Positions 21,688 to 32,952 of a stretch of 64,000 nucleotides of DNA are shown in pieces. The position numbers and the translations under genes are program-made. Within the stretch, counting starts at the first letter, position 1. Each line of letters starts with the position of its first letter. This DNA comes from Lantana camara (Eukaryota > Streptophyta > Magnoliopsida > Lamiales > Verbenaceae), in NCBI GenBank assembly GCA_037501455.1, contig CM074858.1, positions 20,510,501 to 20,574,500 of the forward strand. The letters run 5' to 3'. The notes beneath the pieces were generated by a model, which did no database searches, was not told where the DNA came from, and saw only the letters and a program-made list of their open reading frames with translations.

Positions 21688-24076
21688 CTAATGCCCCAAC
21701 AGCTTTTATGGATATGATGCATAGAATTTTTCGGCCCTTTCTTGATAAGTTTGTGGTAATATTCATCAACGATATTTTTGTATTTTCCAAGTCTACTGAA
21801 TAGCACGCAAGACATCTTAAACTCGTGTTGTAAGCCTTAAAAGAGCATCAGTTATTTGCCAAGTTTAGTAAATGTGAGTTTTGGATTAATTGGGTTTCTT
21901 TCTTGGGGCATGTTATTTCAGGAAACAGTTTAGAGGTTGATCCTTCGAAAATTGAAGCCGTGTTGGAATGGAAGAAACCAAAGAATGCCTCGGAAGATAG
22001 AAGTTTCTTGGGTTTAGCCGGATATTATAGAAGGTTTGTGAAGGACTTCTCAAAAATCGCCGCTCCTTTAACCCGATTAACGAAGAAAGAAGTGAAGTTT
22101 GTGTGGGATGAAGATTGTGAGAATAGTTTTAATTTCTTGAAAGAGAAATTGGTTTATGCTCCAGTGTTGACACTTCTGGAAGGCTCCGAGGGTTACGCTG
22201 TTTATACGGATGCTTAGAAGGAAGGTTTAGGGTGTGTGCTGACTCATAAAGGAAAAGTGATTACTTATGCTTCTCGGAAGTTGAAAGAGCATGAAAATAA
22301 TTTTCCTACGTACGATCTTGAGCTTGCCGCCGTAGTCTTTGTACTTGGGAAATAGTGATATTATTTTTACGGGGTGTCTTTTGAGATTTTTACCGACCAC
22401 GCCTCCAATATTTATTCACTCAGAAGGACTTGAATATGAGGCAATGGTGTTGGATGGAAAGTTTCGAAGATTATGATTGCACTATCAGGTACCATCCTGG
22501 TAAACCCAACGTGGTCGCCGATGCACTTAGTAGGAAGGCTAGTGTATCAAGTTTAGAAGTGGGTGAAGGTAGCGGAATTGAGCCAATTGCGGGAAAGCTC
22601 GGGTTGCTAACACTTCCATACAACCGGAATTGAGGCATAGATTGTTTGAGGCTCAGACTAATGATCCGGAAGTACAGAGATTAGTAGCTAAAGCAAGAGC
22701 TGCTCCGAAATGTCCATTCGGGTTCGATGAGACCGGTCTTCTTCGTTTCAAGAATCAAGTGGTTGTAACCGAGGAATTGAAACGGGTGTTACTCGAGGAA
22801 GCTTATAAATTGGCTTATTTGATCCACCCTGGAGGAAATAAAATGTACAAGGATTTGAAATAATATTATTAGTGGAATGGATTGAAGAAGGATGTAGCCG
22901 AATATGTGAGACATTGCATAACTTGTCAGAAAGTTAAAGCCGAGCATCAGAAACCTGGAGGTCTTCTACAACCCTTACCTATTCCAGAGTGGAAGTGGGA
23001 ACAAGTGACTACGGATTTTGTCTCCGAGTTACCGAGAGTGAAAGGTAGGTTTGATGGTATTTGGGTGATTGTAGACCGTTTAACTAAGTCTGCTCATTTT
23101 CGGCCGGTTCAGATGTCTTATGAGATTCGCAAGTTAGCCGAGATATATAACAAGGAGATTGTTCAACTCCACGAGATACCGGTTAATATTGTTTCGGATA
23201 GAGACCCGAGATTTACTTCAAAGTTGTGGCCAGAATTACAAGGAATATGAGGAACGAAGCTCAAGTTTAGTACATCATTTCACCCTCAAATGGATGGCCA
23301 ATCCGAGAGATTAATAAGGTATCTCGAAGACTTGCTTCGAGCTTGCGCCTTGGACTTTCAGACTTCGTGGCATGAGCAACTACCTTTGATTGAGTTTGCA
23401 TACAATGGAATGGCCCCGTATGAACTACTCTATGGTCGAAAATGTCGATCTCCGTTGTTCTTCGATTTAGAGGAGTGGAAATGGACTAAATAGGAAGGTG
23501 TTAAGAAGGGTGAGAAGTTGGAGAAACCTTTTAAAGCCGTACGGGGAGATGATTGAGAAAGTTCAACAGATACAACAACGGATGAAATCAGCCCAGGATA
23601 GACAGAAGAGTTATGCCGACAATCGTCGAAGGGATCTCGAGTTCGAAGTTGGAGGCCGGGTATTTTTTAAGGCGTCTCCACGTAAAGGATTTGCTTGGAT
23701 TGGGAAAGGAGGAAAGCTTAATCCTCGTTATCTAGGTCCTTTTGAGATTCTTGAAAGAATTATTGAAGTAGCCTACCAGTTGGACCTACTGCCGAGCCTC
23801 ACGGGGATTCATAATGTAATTCATGTGTCTCAATTAAGGAAATATTACCCCTATGCAACCAAGATCCTACCCGTTGAGGAAGTAGAGTAGGAACTGAATT
23901 TAACCTTTGTTCAGAAGCCGGTTAAAATTTTGGATAAGAAGTTTCAGGAACTAAGAAACCGAAGAATCCCAATGGTTAAAGTTCTTTGGAGGAGTGATAA
24001 AACTGAAGAGGCCACAAGGGAAACCGAAGATAAGATGAAACGGTTTCATCCAGAGTTATTTCATTCCGAGCAGTGA
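21688..24076 (+). pseudogene. Chromovirus (Ty3/gypsy) pol, 3' half, disabled
   Basis: Translated pieces give, in order: the end of reverse transcriptase ([15 protein letters not shown], then the catalytic site as FIND where FIDD is usual, near 21762), palm and thumb text ([16 protein letters not shown]), RNase H (YTDA, HYP-like [16 protein letters not shown]), integrase zinc region (CITCQKVKAEHQKPGG), catalytic core (TTDFVSELP, then IVSDRDPRF), GPF-type linker (RYLGPFEILERI) and a chromodomain-like tail (PVKILDKKFQELRNRR). Stops interrupt the frame near 21800, 21833, 22215, 22354, 22861, 23248 and 23491, plus frame changes. Gag, protease and the first half of RT are missing, replaced by the LTR ending at 21687. 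The GPF and chromodomain features indicate a chromovirus, probably Tekay clade. Confidence 0.9.
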
Positions 24077-24097
24077 ATCTGGGGACCAGATTCTTCT

Positions 24098-24110
24098 AAG
24101 GGGGGAGGAT
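24098..24110 (+). promoter_or_regulatory. Polypurine tract of the chromovirus
   Basis: AAGGGGGGAGGAT immediately before the LTR start TGTAACGCC, 22 bp after the pol stop. Confidence 0.8.
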
Positions 24111-25304
24111 TGTAACGCCTCAGATTTTTCGACCGTTCAGGTAAGCACGCCACGTCTGAGTTTTCGAGAGTTAGAATTTATTTAATACTTTCGTTTATTA
24201 ATTTATACACTTCATGATAATTTTACGAATTATATTTCTAAGTGTTTATATGAAATTATTACCATTTCATGGATTATGGCGTGAATTGTACCTAATTGCT
24301 ACGTGAATTACTGCCGAACATGACTTATATGACTACTTGGCCTTATTCGATCATTTTCCATAACTCTAGGACTTAATTGACTTGGATTTAATTGAGATCA
24401 TTTCACAAGTCTAGAATCTAATTGCATCAACTTATTTATTTGGAGGGCTTAATTGCAAATTATCGTATATCATCTCTTTTAAGAGATGAATCACGTAATG
24501 GATTTCTTCTCATTTCATACAAACATACACATACACACACTTGGCTTCCATTTCATGATCAAAACTCACAAGAAAGAAGAAGTGAATTATCAACTTTCAA
24601 GCTATACTTCGAATAATCAACCAACTTTGGAGCTTTCATCAATCATATCCTCTTCTTTTCTTTTTTTTTTCAAGGTATAATTATGGGTTGATTTAATGAA
24701 TTCATGGATCCATGATTGAAGTAGGGTTTGTGAATTTGAGTTGATTAACTTGTGTATTAGTTGTTACGAGCATGATCATGAGTTAAGAACTTGGAATTTT
24801 ACATGAATTCTCAGGATATTCAAAGGTTGGAAGACATGATCATATATGGGTTTTATGTTAGAATTTTTATGATCTAAACATGCTATGTGGCGTGGTTGGA
24901 TGCCTAAGTGGATTATTATGTGTGTATGCATGTGGTAAGTGCTTGTTCTAGCTTGGATGAATTTGGAGTTGAGTTGTTTGGGCTTTGGAAAATTGCCCTG
25001 TTTTGCTCTGCTCTCAAGCAGAGGTTCCCAACCGGCATCCATTTTAGTTCAAAATGCATACTGGCTGGGAACAAATGCTAGGAGGAGAGGTTGGGCACCG
25101 TCCTGGCTGATTGTTCTTGATTGCTTCCGCACCACATTTTATATTATCTGACTGATTGGTACAGGGTTAGAATCCGCCTAGCTAGGGAAGTTTTTAATTG
25201 TAACCCATTCGCTATAAGTCCAGTTCATGTATGGATTGTCCATTTTATGCGTGGATTAGACTTATGGTGTGGGGGATGTAGTGCCTATTGTTACGGGGGC
25301 TACA
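24111..25304 (+). mobile_element. 3' LTR of the chromovirus, internally shortened
   Basis: Starts TGTAACGCCTCAG and ends GGGGGCTACA. Only 1194 bp long: the start, a weak palindromic region (GGTTCCCAACCGGC near 25022, CTGGCTGGGAAC near 25059) and the last 190 bp are present. The middle blocks found in sister LTRs (GTGTCGCCAC, GGTGAGGTT, CAGTC/GACTG hairpin) are absent, with the junction near 25115. Its first 80 bp match the tip at 17467, linking the non-autonomous elements to this autonomous lineage. Confidence 0.8.
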
Positions 25305-25453
25305 TTTATTCGTTTTCTAAAAATCATCAAGTTTAAGTCAATTGAAGATATATACTTTAATAATAAACTAGTTTATTAAAAATCATTTGAATTTTAACAG
25401 AGCCAAATTTACATTGACTTTTGTTGATAACTTAATATAATTGGAAATCAAAG

Positions 25454-26028
25454 TATTTGGAGAGCTTGCAGAGAATCTCTTGCATCTAACTGCACTTGAA
25501 TTGATGGAACTTGAACAACAGGTTTCGCTTCTCTTTTCTTTTTATTTCTATGATATATTTGTTACACATTAATCATATCTATTTATTTTTATTGTTATAA
25601 TGAATTTCCTCGCCAACAGGGGGTTGGTCCAAGTGGTTAATGGGTTCATTCTCGATGACAAGGCCCTAGGTTCGAATCTCATTTGGGTGTGCGTGTGTTA
25701 AAAAATAATAATAATAATAATGAATTCCCCCTATGTTTTTTCTTGTCATGCAGAACAAGATAATCAATAGTAGTGTCATTAATGAATGGTTAAATGAAAA
25801 AGAATTCATCATACAAATTAAGAAGATGCTCAAGAAATCTCAAGTATGGATAATCTCCTTATTTGTTTACATATTTTAATTAACTTCAAAATTTTATATA
25901 TCTATATATTTATTTTATTTGTGTTTTTGCTAATTTCAGGTACTTTTGTTAGTCCTACTAATGATGCCAAAACATCTGATAAGGTTCAAGTTCAATCATC
26001 AAACAACGATGCAGACTGCTCCGCCTAA
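25454..26028 (+). other. Exon-like host sequence, three candidate exons
   Basis: TE-free sequence with three candidate coding pieces on the plus strand. 25454-25521 reads VFGELAENLLHLTALELMEL... and ends in LEQQ before gtttcg. 25754-25843 is exactly 30 codons, NKIINSSVINEWLNEKEF..., between tgtcatgcag and gtatgg, phase 0 to phase 0. From 25940, after taatttcag, one frame reads TFVSPTNDAKTSDKVQVQ and stops at 26028, but this frame does not join in phase. The helical, charged text suggests a coiled coil (the first piece recalls a K-box helix, which I would not rely on). Could be a decayed gene or gene fragment. Confidence 0.35.
25611..25718 (+). mobile_element. tRNA-derived SINE
   Basis: A box TGGTCCAAGTGG (25625-25636) and B box GGTTCGAATCT (25669-25679), 33 bp apart, followed by an (AAT)n tail. 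It is flanked by near-identical 11 bp words AATGAATTTCC (25599-25609) and AATGAATTCCC (25719-25729), read as target duplications with one mismatch. It lies inside the putative intron of the host sequence. Confidence 0.7.
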
Positions 26029-26429
26029 TCTATTTTCAAGTTCAAGATCTTTCAAATATAAGCTCTTTGTAAATATCTACTATCTAGATCTACAACCTTC
26101 TGATAATATCTTTTGTAGACTATTTTGGAAATGTGTTAGACTTTTTTGTAAACTATACTTTTGTATGTTTGTGTAATATAAAATTAATTAGATACTTTTC
26201 AAGCATTTCTAATATTATAGTGTGCAAATAGGTTATCTGTAATATGTAATGGCAATAACTTGTGATAGTAATTTCATCCTCTTCTTGTTTTGTTTTGTGA
26301 TTATTTGAGATAATGTGCAACTCAAACGAATTTGTTATTATGTTATTCAAAATTTGAATTCGCATTGGATTTTATGGCTTTTTTGGTTGATTAAAAGCTG
26401 GTGTGATGAACTATTTTTACTTATGAATG

Positions 26430-27244
26430 CCAGATGATTCACTTCAGAAGGTAGAGGAAGTTCGTAGTCGGCTGCCTAGGATGACGTCTGCATTTCTTTT
26501 CAGTTTATTGAAAAACATTATGAGTTGTTATTTAATTTTGACTTTTTAGTTTGAATTTGATTCATCATTATGTGATGCATTCATGTTCCAGAATGGGAGA
26601 AGTAATTTAATAGATCATTTATGTTTTTTTAGTTTTCAATATATCATTTGTACTACACAAGAATATGCATTCAATATATAATTTGTACTTTTTTCTATAG
26701 CGCAAGAGCCTAAATACTCCTTCTAAGAAAGTATGAGAGGATGCAGACAAAAAAGCTTCAAACCTTCGCTTCCCAATGCATGTGTGTCCTCTGAGAAATT
26801 GAAGATGGAGAAGCAATCTGATAAAGAATCACCAATACCTGCCAAAATTGGTGAAGAAGCGGTAACAAGATCAGATTCTTTGTTAGACACACCAAGCAGG
26901 TAAATTCTCTCAACTAACATAATTGTGCAGTTGATCTTGCTTGGAAAATGTTTGACATGAACATATGATTAATATTTGGTTGATGGAATCACTGTAAGAA
27001 AATTGGTTTTTATCTGATTTATGTGAGATTCTCCCATTTGCATTTAACTACTCGAGGTCTTGTTGTCATCAAAATGTTATGCATATCGATTTAGGTTCTG
27101 CTCCAGTGTTTGAAATAGTTCTCTCTTTTGTATACTTTGAGTCTAAGAAATGACTCTGATATTTTGATTTTGGCGGACATAGAAATGAAAGTACTTCATC
27201 TCTAAATGCTTTTGAATCTATAATAAAAAAGTTTCAGCAATAGG
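26430..27244 (+). pseudogene. Exon-like host sequence, probably a broken gene
   Basis: Three protein-like pieces on the plus strand. About 26434-26495 reads DSLQKVEEVRSRLPRMTSAF. 26701-26899 lies between ttttctatag and gtaaat; it starts RKSLNTPSKKV but needs a frame change before the open part containing NACVSSEKLKMEKQSDKE and ending LLDTPSR. 27183-27243, after gcggacatag, joins in phase and reads NESTSSLNAFESIIKKFQQ to a TAG. A new LTR starts 1 bp after that stop. The polar Ser/Lys/Glu text fits a coiled-coil or cytoskeletal protein, family unknown. The frame change argues for a pseudogene or captured fragment. Confidence 0.4.
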
Positions 27245-27595
27245 TGTAACGCCCCGTGTTTTCGTCTTCTAGGTACGTGCTCTACACGTGTGAGTTTGAG
27301 AGTTAGAATTTCCTTACATGCCTATTTGAATTATATGCTTATGTGAAATATGTGATTTAAATGCTTATATAAGTGTCTTGATTTAACTTCTTTCATCTTA
27401 TTTCATAACTTATACACATTTCATAATTCATACATTTCATAAGCATATCATATTTCCTAATACACATATATATACCTATATACTAAAACTAATTTCATAA
27501 AATAAGTGACATTATATATACATAGGTATTCCATGCATGCACTTATGTGAACATGCATATTCATATATACATATGTGTATCATACACTTGCATAC

Positions 27596-27599
<4 letters not shown>

Positions 27600-27629
<30 letters not shown>

Positions 27630-27830
27630 TATAGATATGTAGCATATGCATTTATATATATTTTATATACATAATATCTTACTTTTTATTTTATACATAT
27701 AACTAGTATATCTATACATTACATTACTTACACACTTATATCGTATAATTATATACACATAAACACAAGAACACACACACACACACTAAATCTCTAACAC
27801 ACACACACACACCCTTTCTCTCATTTTCTT
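27600..27830. repeat. TA and CA microsatellites
   Basis: (TA)n at about 27600-27627 and two (CA)n tracts at about 27772-27812, all within the LTR. Confidence 0.85.
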
Positions 27831-28307
27831 CACACACACATACATCTTTGGTCAAAGCAAGAGAAGAAGAAGAGAGAAAAACTCAAGAATCATCGTCATC
27901 ATCCCATCTCTCCTTTCTTTTCTTTAAGGTTGGTGTATATATATATACATATATTTGTGTGTGTGGGTGTGTGTGTATTTGAGGGTTTGATAGAATCTTA
28001 GGATTTGGATTTAAATTCTTGTTGCAAGGCATGTATTTCTATCCAAGTATACAAGAATTCATGAGTTTATGGTCCATATTCCTTGGTTGTTGAAGCATGA
28101 TTGAAGTTCTGCATGTTTGGGGGGTTTGGATGGTTGAATTTAGATGATTTAAGTGCAACAACATGTGTTATATGTAGTGTAATTAAGGTATAGTATGTGT
28201 TTTTGGGTTGAGACTTGTTTCTTGTCACTTTGGGTGTTGGTTTGTGTTGGTTTTGGTGTTTCCCGAGTTCACCCCTGTTTTTTCCCAGCGTTTCCCACCT
28301 CTGTACC

Positions 28308-28401
28308 GATACACGGGGGTGTCTCCATTTGCACTAAATGGGAGACATGGCCGTGTCTCCTTCCCTCGTAGCACCTGTACTGAGACAACGGGGTGTCTCA
28401 G
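28308..28401 (+). repeat. LTR palindromic-word array (GAGACA type, 3 copies)
   Basis: Copies at 28308-28326, 28341-28360 and 28380-28401. The arms are GGAGACA and TGTCTCC or CTGAGACA and TGTCTCAG around a G-rich centre. The third copy gains the outer pair CTGAG/CTCAG on both sides at once. Confidence 0.8.
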
Positions 28402-29157
28402 TTTCGCCATAAGGTGTGACGTGTTTCTTGCTTGTGTGGGCATTTATACTTTTAATTGCTTCGTATATCCTCTTATTAATTCGTTTACGACGTATATGCA
28501 TTGTAGTCATGTTGATATATGTGTCATGTTATTGTATGGAGTTCATAGACATTCTCATAACATATTATCATTGAAATCTTATATCATAATTTCCATGCAT
28601 ATGTTGTTTGTCGATTAATTAGTTCATAAGTCTAGAGTCTTATATACACTTGTGTTTTTTACACAGAGCTTGATCTGGTTGTTGAGGAGCAAGGTCCTTA
28701 GGCTTCTCTTCTTCACTTCTCTCCACTCTCTCTTGTCAAGGTGAGGTTTTATTCTTAGTTACTTAGAACCCCTAATATCTTGTGGGACTATTTGAGCCAA
28801 AATGTAATATTTATATGTATACCTTCAAAAACGATTAATTATGCATAGGTTTTCAAATGTTTTCATGAAAATATTTTGGGGAGAATCATGCACATGTTAT
28901 TGGGCCCGGGGAAATGTGTGAATGGAGATCGGTACGGCATCGGGCCGTCAGATAAGCCATTGCATATAGTACCCTTTGAGAATTTCTCACGCGACCGTGT
29001 AGTGTGGAAGGCGAGATATTCTTGATCCGGTGGTTAACCCGTCGAAGGAGCGGGTAGGAGTCATGATCCCCCGTCTCGATATTGTCTCATGAGGTGGTTT
29101 GGGCCTTGCAAACCCTTCCACCGCCCCGGAGAAAGAAGGATGGAAAATTATGATTAT

Positions 29158-30010
29158 CACTACAAAAAACTGGCTGAAAACCGATGGGCATAAGCCGACA
29201 GAATTTCCATAAATTTCGGCGGTTCCCCATCGGTATAGTTGAATCCCCACGGCATTCCGATGGTAAAATGACGGAATCAGACCCGTGGGTAAAACTATCA
29301 TCGGAATCCAGGTTCCGATGGAAGAGGTCGTGGGAATCCCATGAGAACAATAATACCAACGGCCTTCCGATGGCATTCCGACGGTGTAATGGGCATGCGT
29401 TGGATTGGAGAATCCGACGGTCCAAATCCGTCGGATTTTCGTTGGAAGACGGTTGTGACGGAATACCGACGGCTTTCCTATGGCATCTTTCGTTAGAATA
29501 TTGCAACGGCTATGGTAAACAATTACTTCCCGACGGGACAATATCCATCGTGTATTCGTCTGAAATTGTTTCCGACGACTATCCTACGGTAGCGACCGTC
29601 GGAATTAATCTACCGAACATTGCATGCTATTGCCTTTCTGACTGGTTGCCCCATCGGTTTTCCGTTCGAAAATAGCAACTGTAGCTTGCCACTGGTCTGA
29701 CATTGTTTTTTTAGATTGTATTTGCGACAGTATTACGACAGCTTTCCGTCGCAATTCCGTTGGAATTCTGGGCAAATTTTATTTGGTTTTTTCTTATTTT
29801 GCAGGCAACACCTGTTTTTAAAACGCCAAATTTGTTCAAAATTCAACAAACTAAAAATGAAAGAAAATATATATCAATATAACCACCCAAACCAATAACA
29901 GGAACCAAAAATAAAAGCCAAAACTGATGTATAATGCATCAACCATGCCAAATTCATGCTCAATAAACACAAACTACTCAATATATGTTATAAATGTATG
30001 AAATCAGTTC
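29158..30010. mobile_element. CACTA transposon end
   Basis: Begins CACTACAAAAAACTGG at 29158, followed by about 600 bp dense in CCGACGG/CCGATGG and CCGTCGG words in both orientations, then AT-rich text. Same word family as the end at 3729. No right terminus is visible; the boundary with the next LTR near 30020 is approximate. Confidence 0.65.
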
Positions 30011-30020
30011 ATATACAATA

Positions 30021-32214
30021 AACCTCTTTGAGTCCAGAATATTCTACAATTGGATTCACCTTAAAATTCATTCTAGTTTGTGAGATATAATCGTTCTATT
30101 TTGGTGTCGCCACTTCGCCCATATTCTGCACTCGTTCAACTTCAAACCTCCGCCATTTTCGCCTCCCTTTGAATTAGAATGCGAGCGATATACTTCCAGA
30201 AAGGCCTATATGTCTAGTTTCTTTTCCAAGAAACAAAACTTGATTCCCTTTTCTCAAACTCAAGCTATGCCCTTTTTCCTACAGCTTGTTCGTTTTGGTA
30301 AAACTGTCAGCTTTGGCCTATTTTCACTCGAGCCCTATTTTGTGGTTTTATTCCCTTTTTCTCATTAATTTCCACCCTGGTTATGATCCTAACATGTTAA
30401 TGTGTTGCAATATGTTGTGTTTCGTTAATTATTTTATGTTTACGACTTCATTTGTTAGGTGTAATTATAACTTGAGTTCTTAACCGTTATATGAAACGTT
30501 TAATGCTTTCTTGCATCTCTTGCTCTTTCTTTGGACTTCAAGCTTACGAATGCATATGATATGCTATTTTATTATACGTTATGAGTTTACTTCTTAAATT
30601 CCTTATGTGATATTTGGTTATTTGCCCCGTTATGCCTAAGTATGAATATATAGGACGCGCATTGCATCCATTTGCATTCTTATGCATCGTCGTGCATCTA
30701 ATTGGTTCATGATCGATTCTAAGTTATGAGTATATATTTTTTTGCCTCAGATTTGAGTTCGGGAGGTGTCGGATCCACTATTTAGCTTCTTATTGGTCGG
30801 CAATGCTCTTCCGGGAGCACTTTCGGTAAAAGGTGAGGTTTTAGGTTTGTTTCTTTATAGTTAATGCGACCTACAACCTTATGTGCTCGTTTTGAAGCCC
30901 GCATGAGAATATACTATTATATTTATATTATAGACAAGTGTTTATATAATATATTTATGACCTTGTCAGATGATTATGGGTTTTGAAAACTATAAGTGTA
31001 AGCGTATGTGAGCTTATGTTTTCCAACGAGGCTATGCTCCAAAGGGTGTGTCTTCATGCTAGCTACGGATTAGGATGGCATGGAACGGTACGTCTATAGC
31101 ATACGCTAAGTTGCAAGGTAAGGTATGCTCCGATGAGGTACGTAAGTCATGATTTGGATAAGTATGGTATGTAGCGAGTTAAGATATGTCATATAATGGT
31201 TTGTATTTTGGGCCCCCGAGACGTGGGTAAGGGAGACCCGGGATGACCATGGGGTCGCAGGTTATGACCCCTGTGCACGTTCTCATTTGAAGTACTCACA
31301 TGCGACTCGTGGAGGTTGAGGAGGGGTGGTGCTTTGAGCCCTCGGTGGATAACCGGGGAAGGCAGAACGTGGATTAGCTACCCCGTGTGTTTTTGGTAAT
31401 GGTAATGTGTAGTAAGGGCTTGTTCCCAGAACTACAAGTCGTTAGGGTTGGATTGATTTATGAATTATGTTTTCTATTTTAATACATATGTTATGAATTG
31501 GGGAAGTTGTGTAACACCCGTACTCGCGGGGTATAAGAATTGGTTATGATATGTTGATTATGAAACGGGATAGGAGCTTTCCTTTATCTTATGATACGAA
31601 TACGTTAAGTTTGTTATGTTTTGTTAAGTGTAAGTATAAGATTGCTTTGAAAATAACTTTAGTATGCAAAACCCTATCTCGGTTTATTGTCTTTTGTTTA
31701 TTACGTTCTTTGCTCTTTTTGTATACATGTGTCGGTGTACGTTAGCTCCCTTACTCAGTTGGGGGACTGACCCTCTCCTTTCAACATTTCAGTTTACAGG
31801 TTTTGGTTCGTGGTAGGCGGAATAATGAGTCGATCGAGTTATAGTCCCCTACTCGAGTTGCATTTTCATTTGTATTCGGTCACATTTTGTATATGATTAG
31901 ATTTTGATAATTGAAGTATGTTTATGTTATGCATTTGCTAATGAATTATGCATGGATTCTTGCTTTATATATCCGGGACAGGCTTCTAGGGCTAGTTGAA
32001 CCCGATTTTTGTGGATTTATCATCTTGATTTTGATGTATGCTTTAGCTTTCTTTGGTTTTACGCGCTCTGGTCTTGTCTTAGCTCCGTCTGGCTTAGCGA
32101 GGGCTTGTAGGTTCCCGTTCGCTTAGTCTTGGGCTCATGTATGGATTTCTATTTCATATGTGGGTTCCAGTCTAGGTGCGGGGGATGTGATGGCTCGCCG
32201 CTCCGGGCGCTACA
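30021..32214 (+). mobile_element. 5' LTR of a non-autonomous gypsy element
   Basis: About 2.19 kb matching 35123-37236 throughout and ending GGGCGCTACA 8 bp before the primer-binding site. Landmarks: GTGTCGCCAC near 30103, AAAAGGTGAGGTTTT near 30832, CAGTT/GACTG hairpin at 31755-31770, and the catgtatggatttcta text near 32138. Its left end is not TG; the family start and palindromic array are missing, cut at the CACTA-derived block. Confidence 0.8.
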
Positions 32215-32222
32215 TGTTAAAG

Positions 32223-32234
32223 TGGTATCAGAGC
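32223..32234 (+). promoter_or_regulatory. Primer-binding site (initiator tRNA-Met)
   Basis: TGGTATCAGAGC, the complement of the 3' end of plant initiator tRNA-Met, 8 bp after the 5' LTR. Confidence 0.9.
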
Positions 32235-32526
32235 TCCGGGTTACAAAACCGGAGTTCTAATGTCGTGTTGTGTCAAGTATAGGTCGTGCGGCGTAGGGAT
32301 AACGTGCTAATGTGTGTATTGCATTAAGATATATAAAGTTTCTTGTATTAAGTGTTCTAAAATTTGCTATTTTCTTTTCATTAATTGTTGTTGTTACATA
32401 TTTCCACATGCTAGTTGTTCCATTTACGTGTTATAATCATTTACTAACTGCATGCATTATATTTTCACCTATTTTGTGTATTGTAGGTTAACACCTTACA
32501 ACCTTCAATCACTCCTCTAAACGACC

Positions 32527-32952
32527 ATGGCCCCTAAGTTTAAGTTGGGATCAAGTAGAGATAAAGGCCCTTCACGACCGCCAAATCATCGCACCGATAA
32601 TCAATCTTCCAAGATGAAAGGAAAAATGGCACAATTTGTTGGAAGAGGTCTTATGTTCTTACCGAGCGCGTCGTTTCCCGAAGAACAAATTCCATGCACC
32701 CATTGTGGAGGACCCAACCATATTCATAAGAATTGTTGGAAAAGGTTGGGCAAGTGCACTAGATATGGTTCCTCTGAACACAAGATAAATATGTGCCCTC
32801 GCATTTATCTAAGGAGACCGAACGAGTCGAAAAGAGTGGCCCAATTTATGGATAGAATTAGAGAAGATCTTCGAGAAATGCAAACTGGGATGGAGTCTAA
32901 AGCTTGGATTGAGAGTACTCGGGAACTCTCCGAGTTGAATCCAAGAAGTTGA
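32527..32952 (+). CDS. Small gag-like zinc-knuckle ORF 1
   Basis: 141 residues, starting at a good ATG context (gaccATGG) 290 bp after the PBS. The basic N-terminus (KLGSSRDKGPSR) is followed by one complete knuckle CTHCGGPNHIHKNC and a second, CTRYGSSEHKINMC, in which the second Cys is Tyr. Same KRLGKC linker as the ORF at 17870. It has no capsid and no pol; a splice acceptor-like tgtattgtag precedes it at 32487. It overlaps the next ORF by 4 bp (ATGA-like junction at 32949-32952) in another frame. Confidence 0.5.
   Translation: MAPKFKLGSSRDKGPSRPPNHRTDNQSSKMKGKMAQFVGRGLMFLPSASFPEEQIPCTHCGGPNHIHKNCWKRLGKCTRYGSSEHKINMCPRIYLRRPNESKRVAQFMDRIREDLREMQTGMESKAWIESTRELSELNPRS

Larger units (their letters stand above)
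27245..29157 (+). mobile_element. Gypsy-type LTR, 5' part
   Basis: Starts TGTAACGCCCCG and follows the family layout: ttgagagttagaattt, palindromic array (28308-28401), AAGGTGAGGTTTT at about 28738, GGGCCCGGGGAAATG and the tcgaaggagcgggtaggagt block at 29041. It stops at 29157 where a CACTA terminus begins; the rest of the LTR is not found beyond. Confidence 0.75.

Noticed and set aside
25454..25521. MADS-box K-domain exon
   Set aside because: Only a loose resemblance of a leucine/glutamate helix; no MADS domain or further K-box exon is visible, so no symbol was given.
25611..25718. Possible tRNA gene
   Set aside because: A and B boxes are present but the acceptor and anticodon arms do not pair, and there is an (AAT)n tail, as in a SINE.
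28987..29541. 184-codon minus frame crossing an LTR/CACTA boundary
   Set aside because: It spans the junction of two transposons and reads through subterminal repeats, so it cannot be an ancestral gene.
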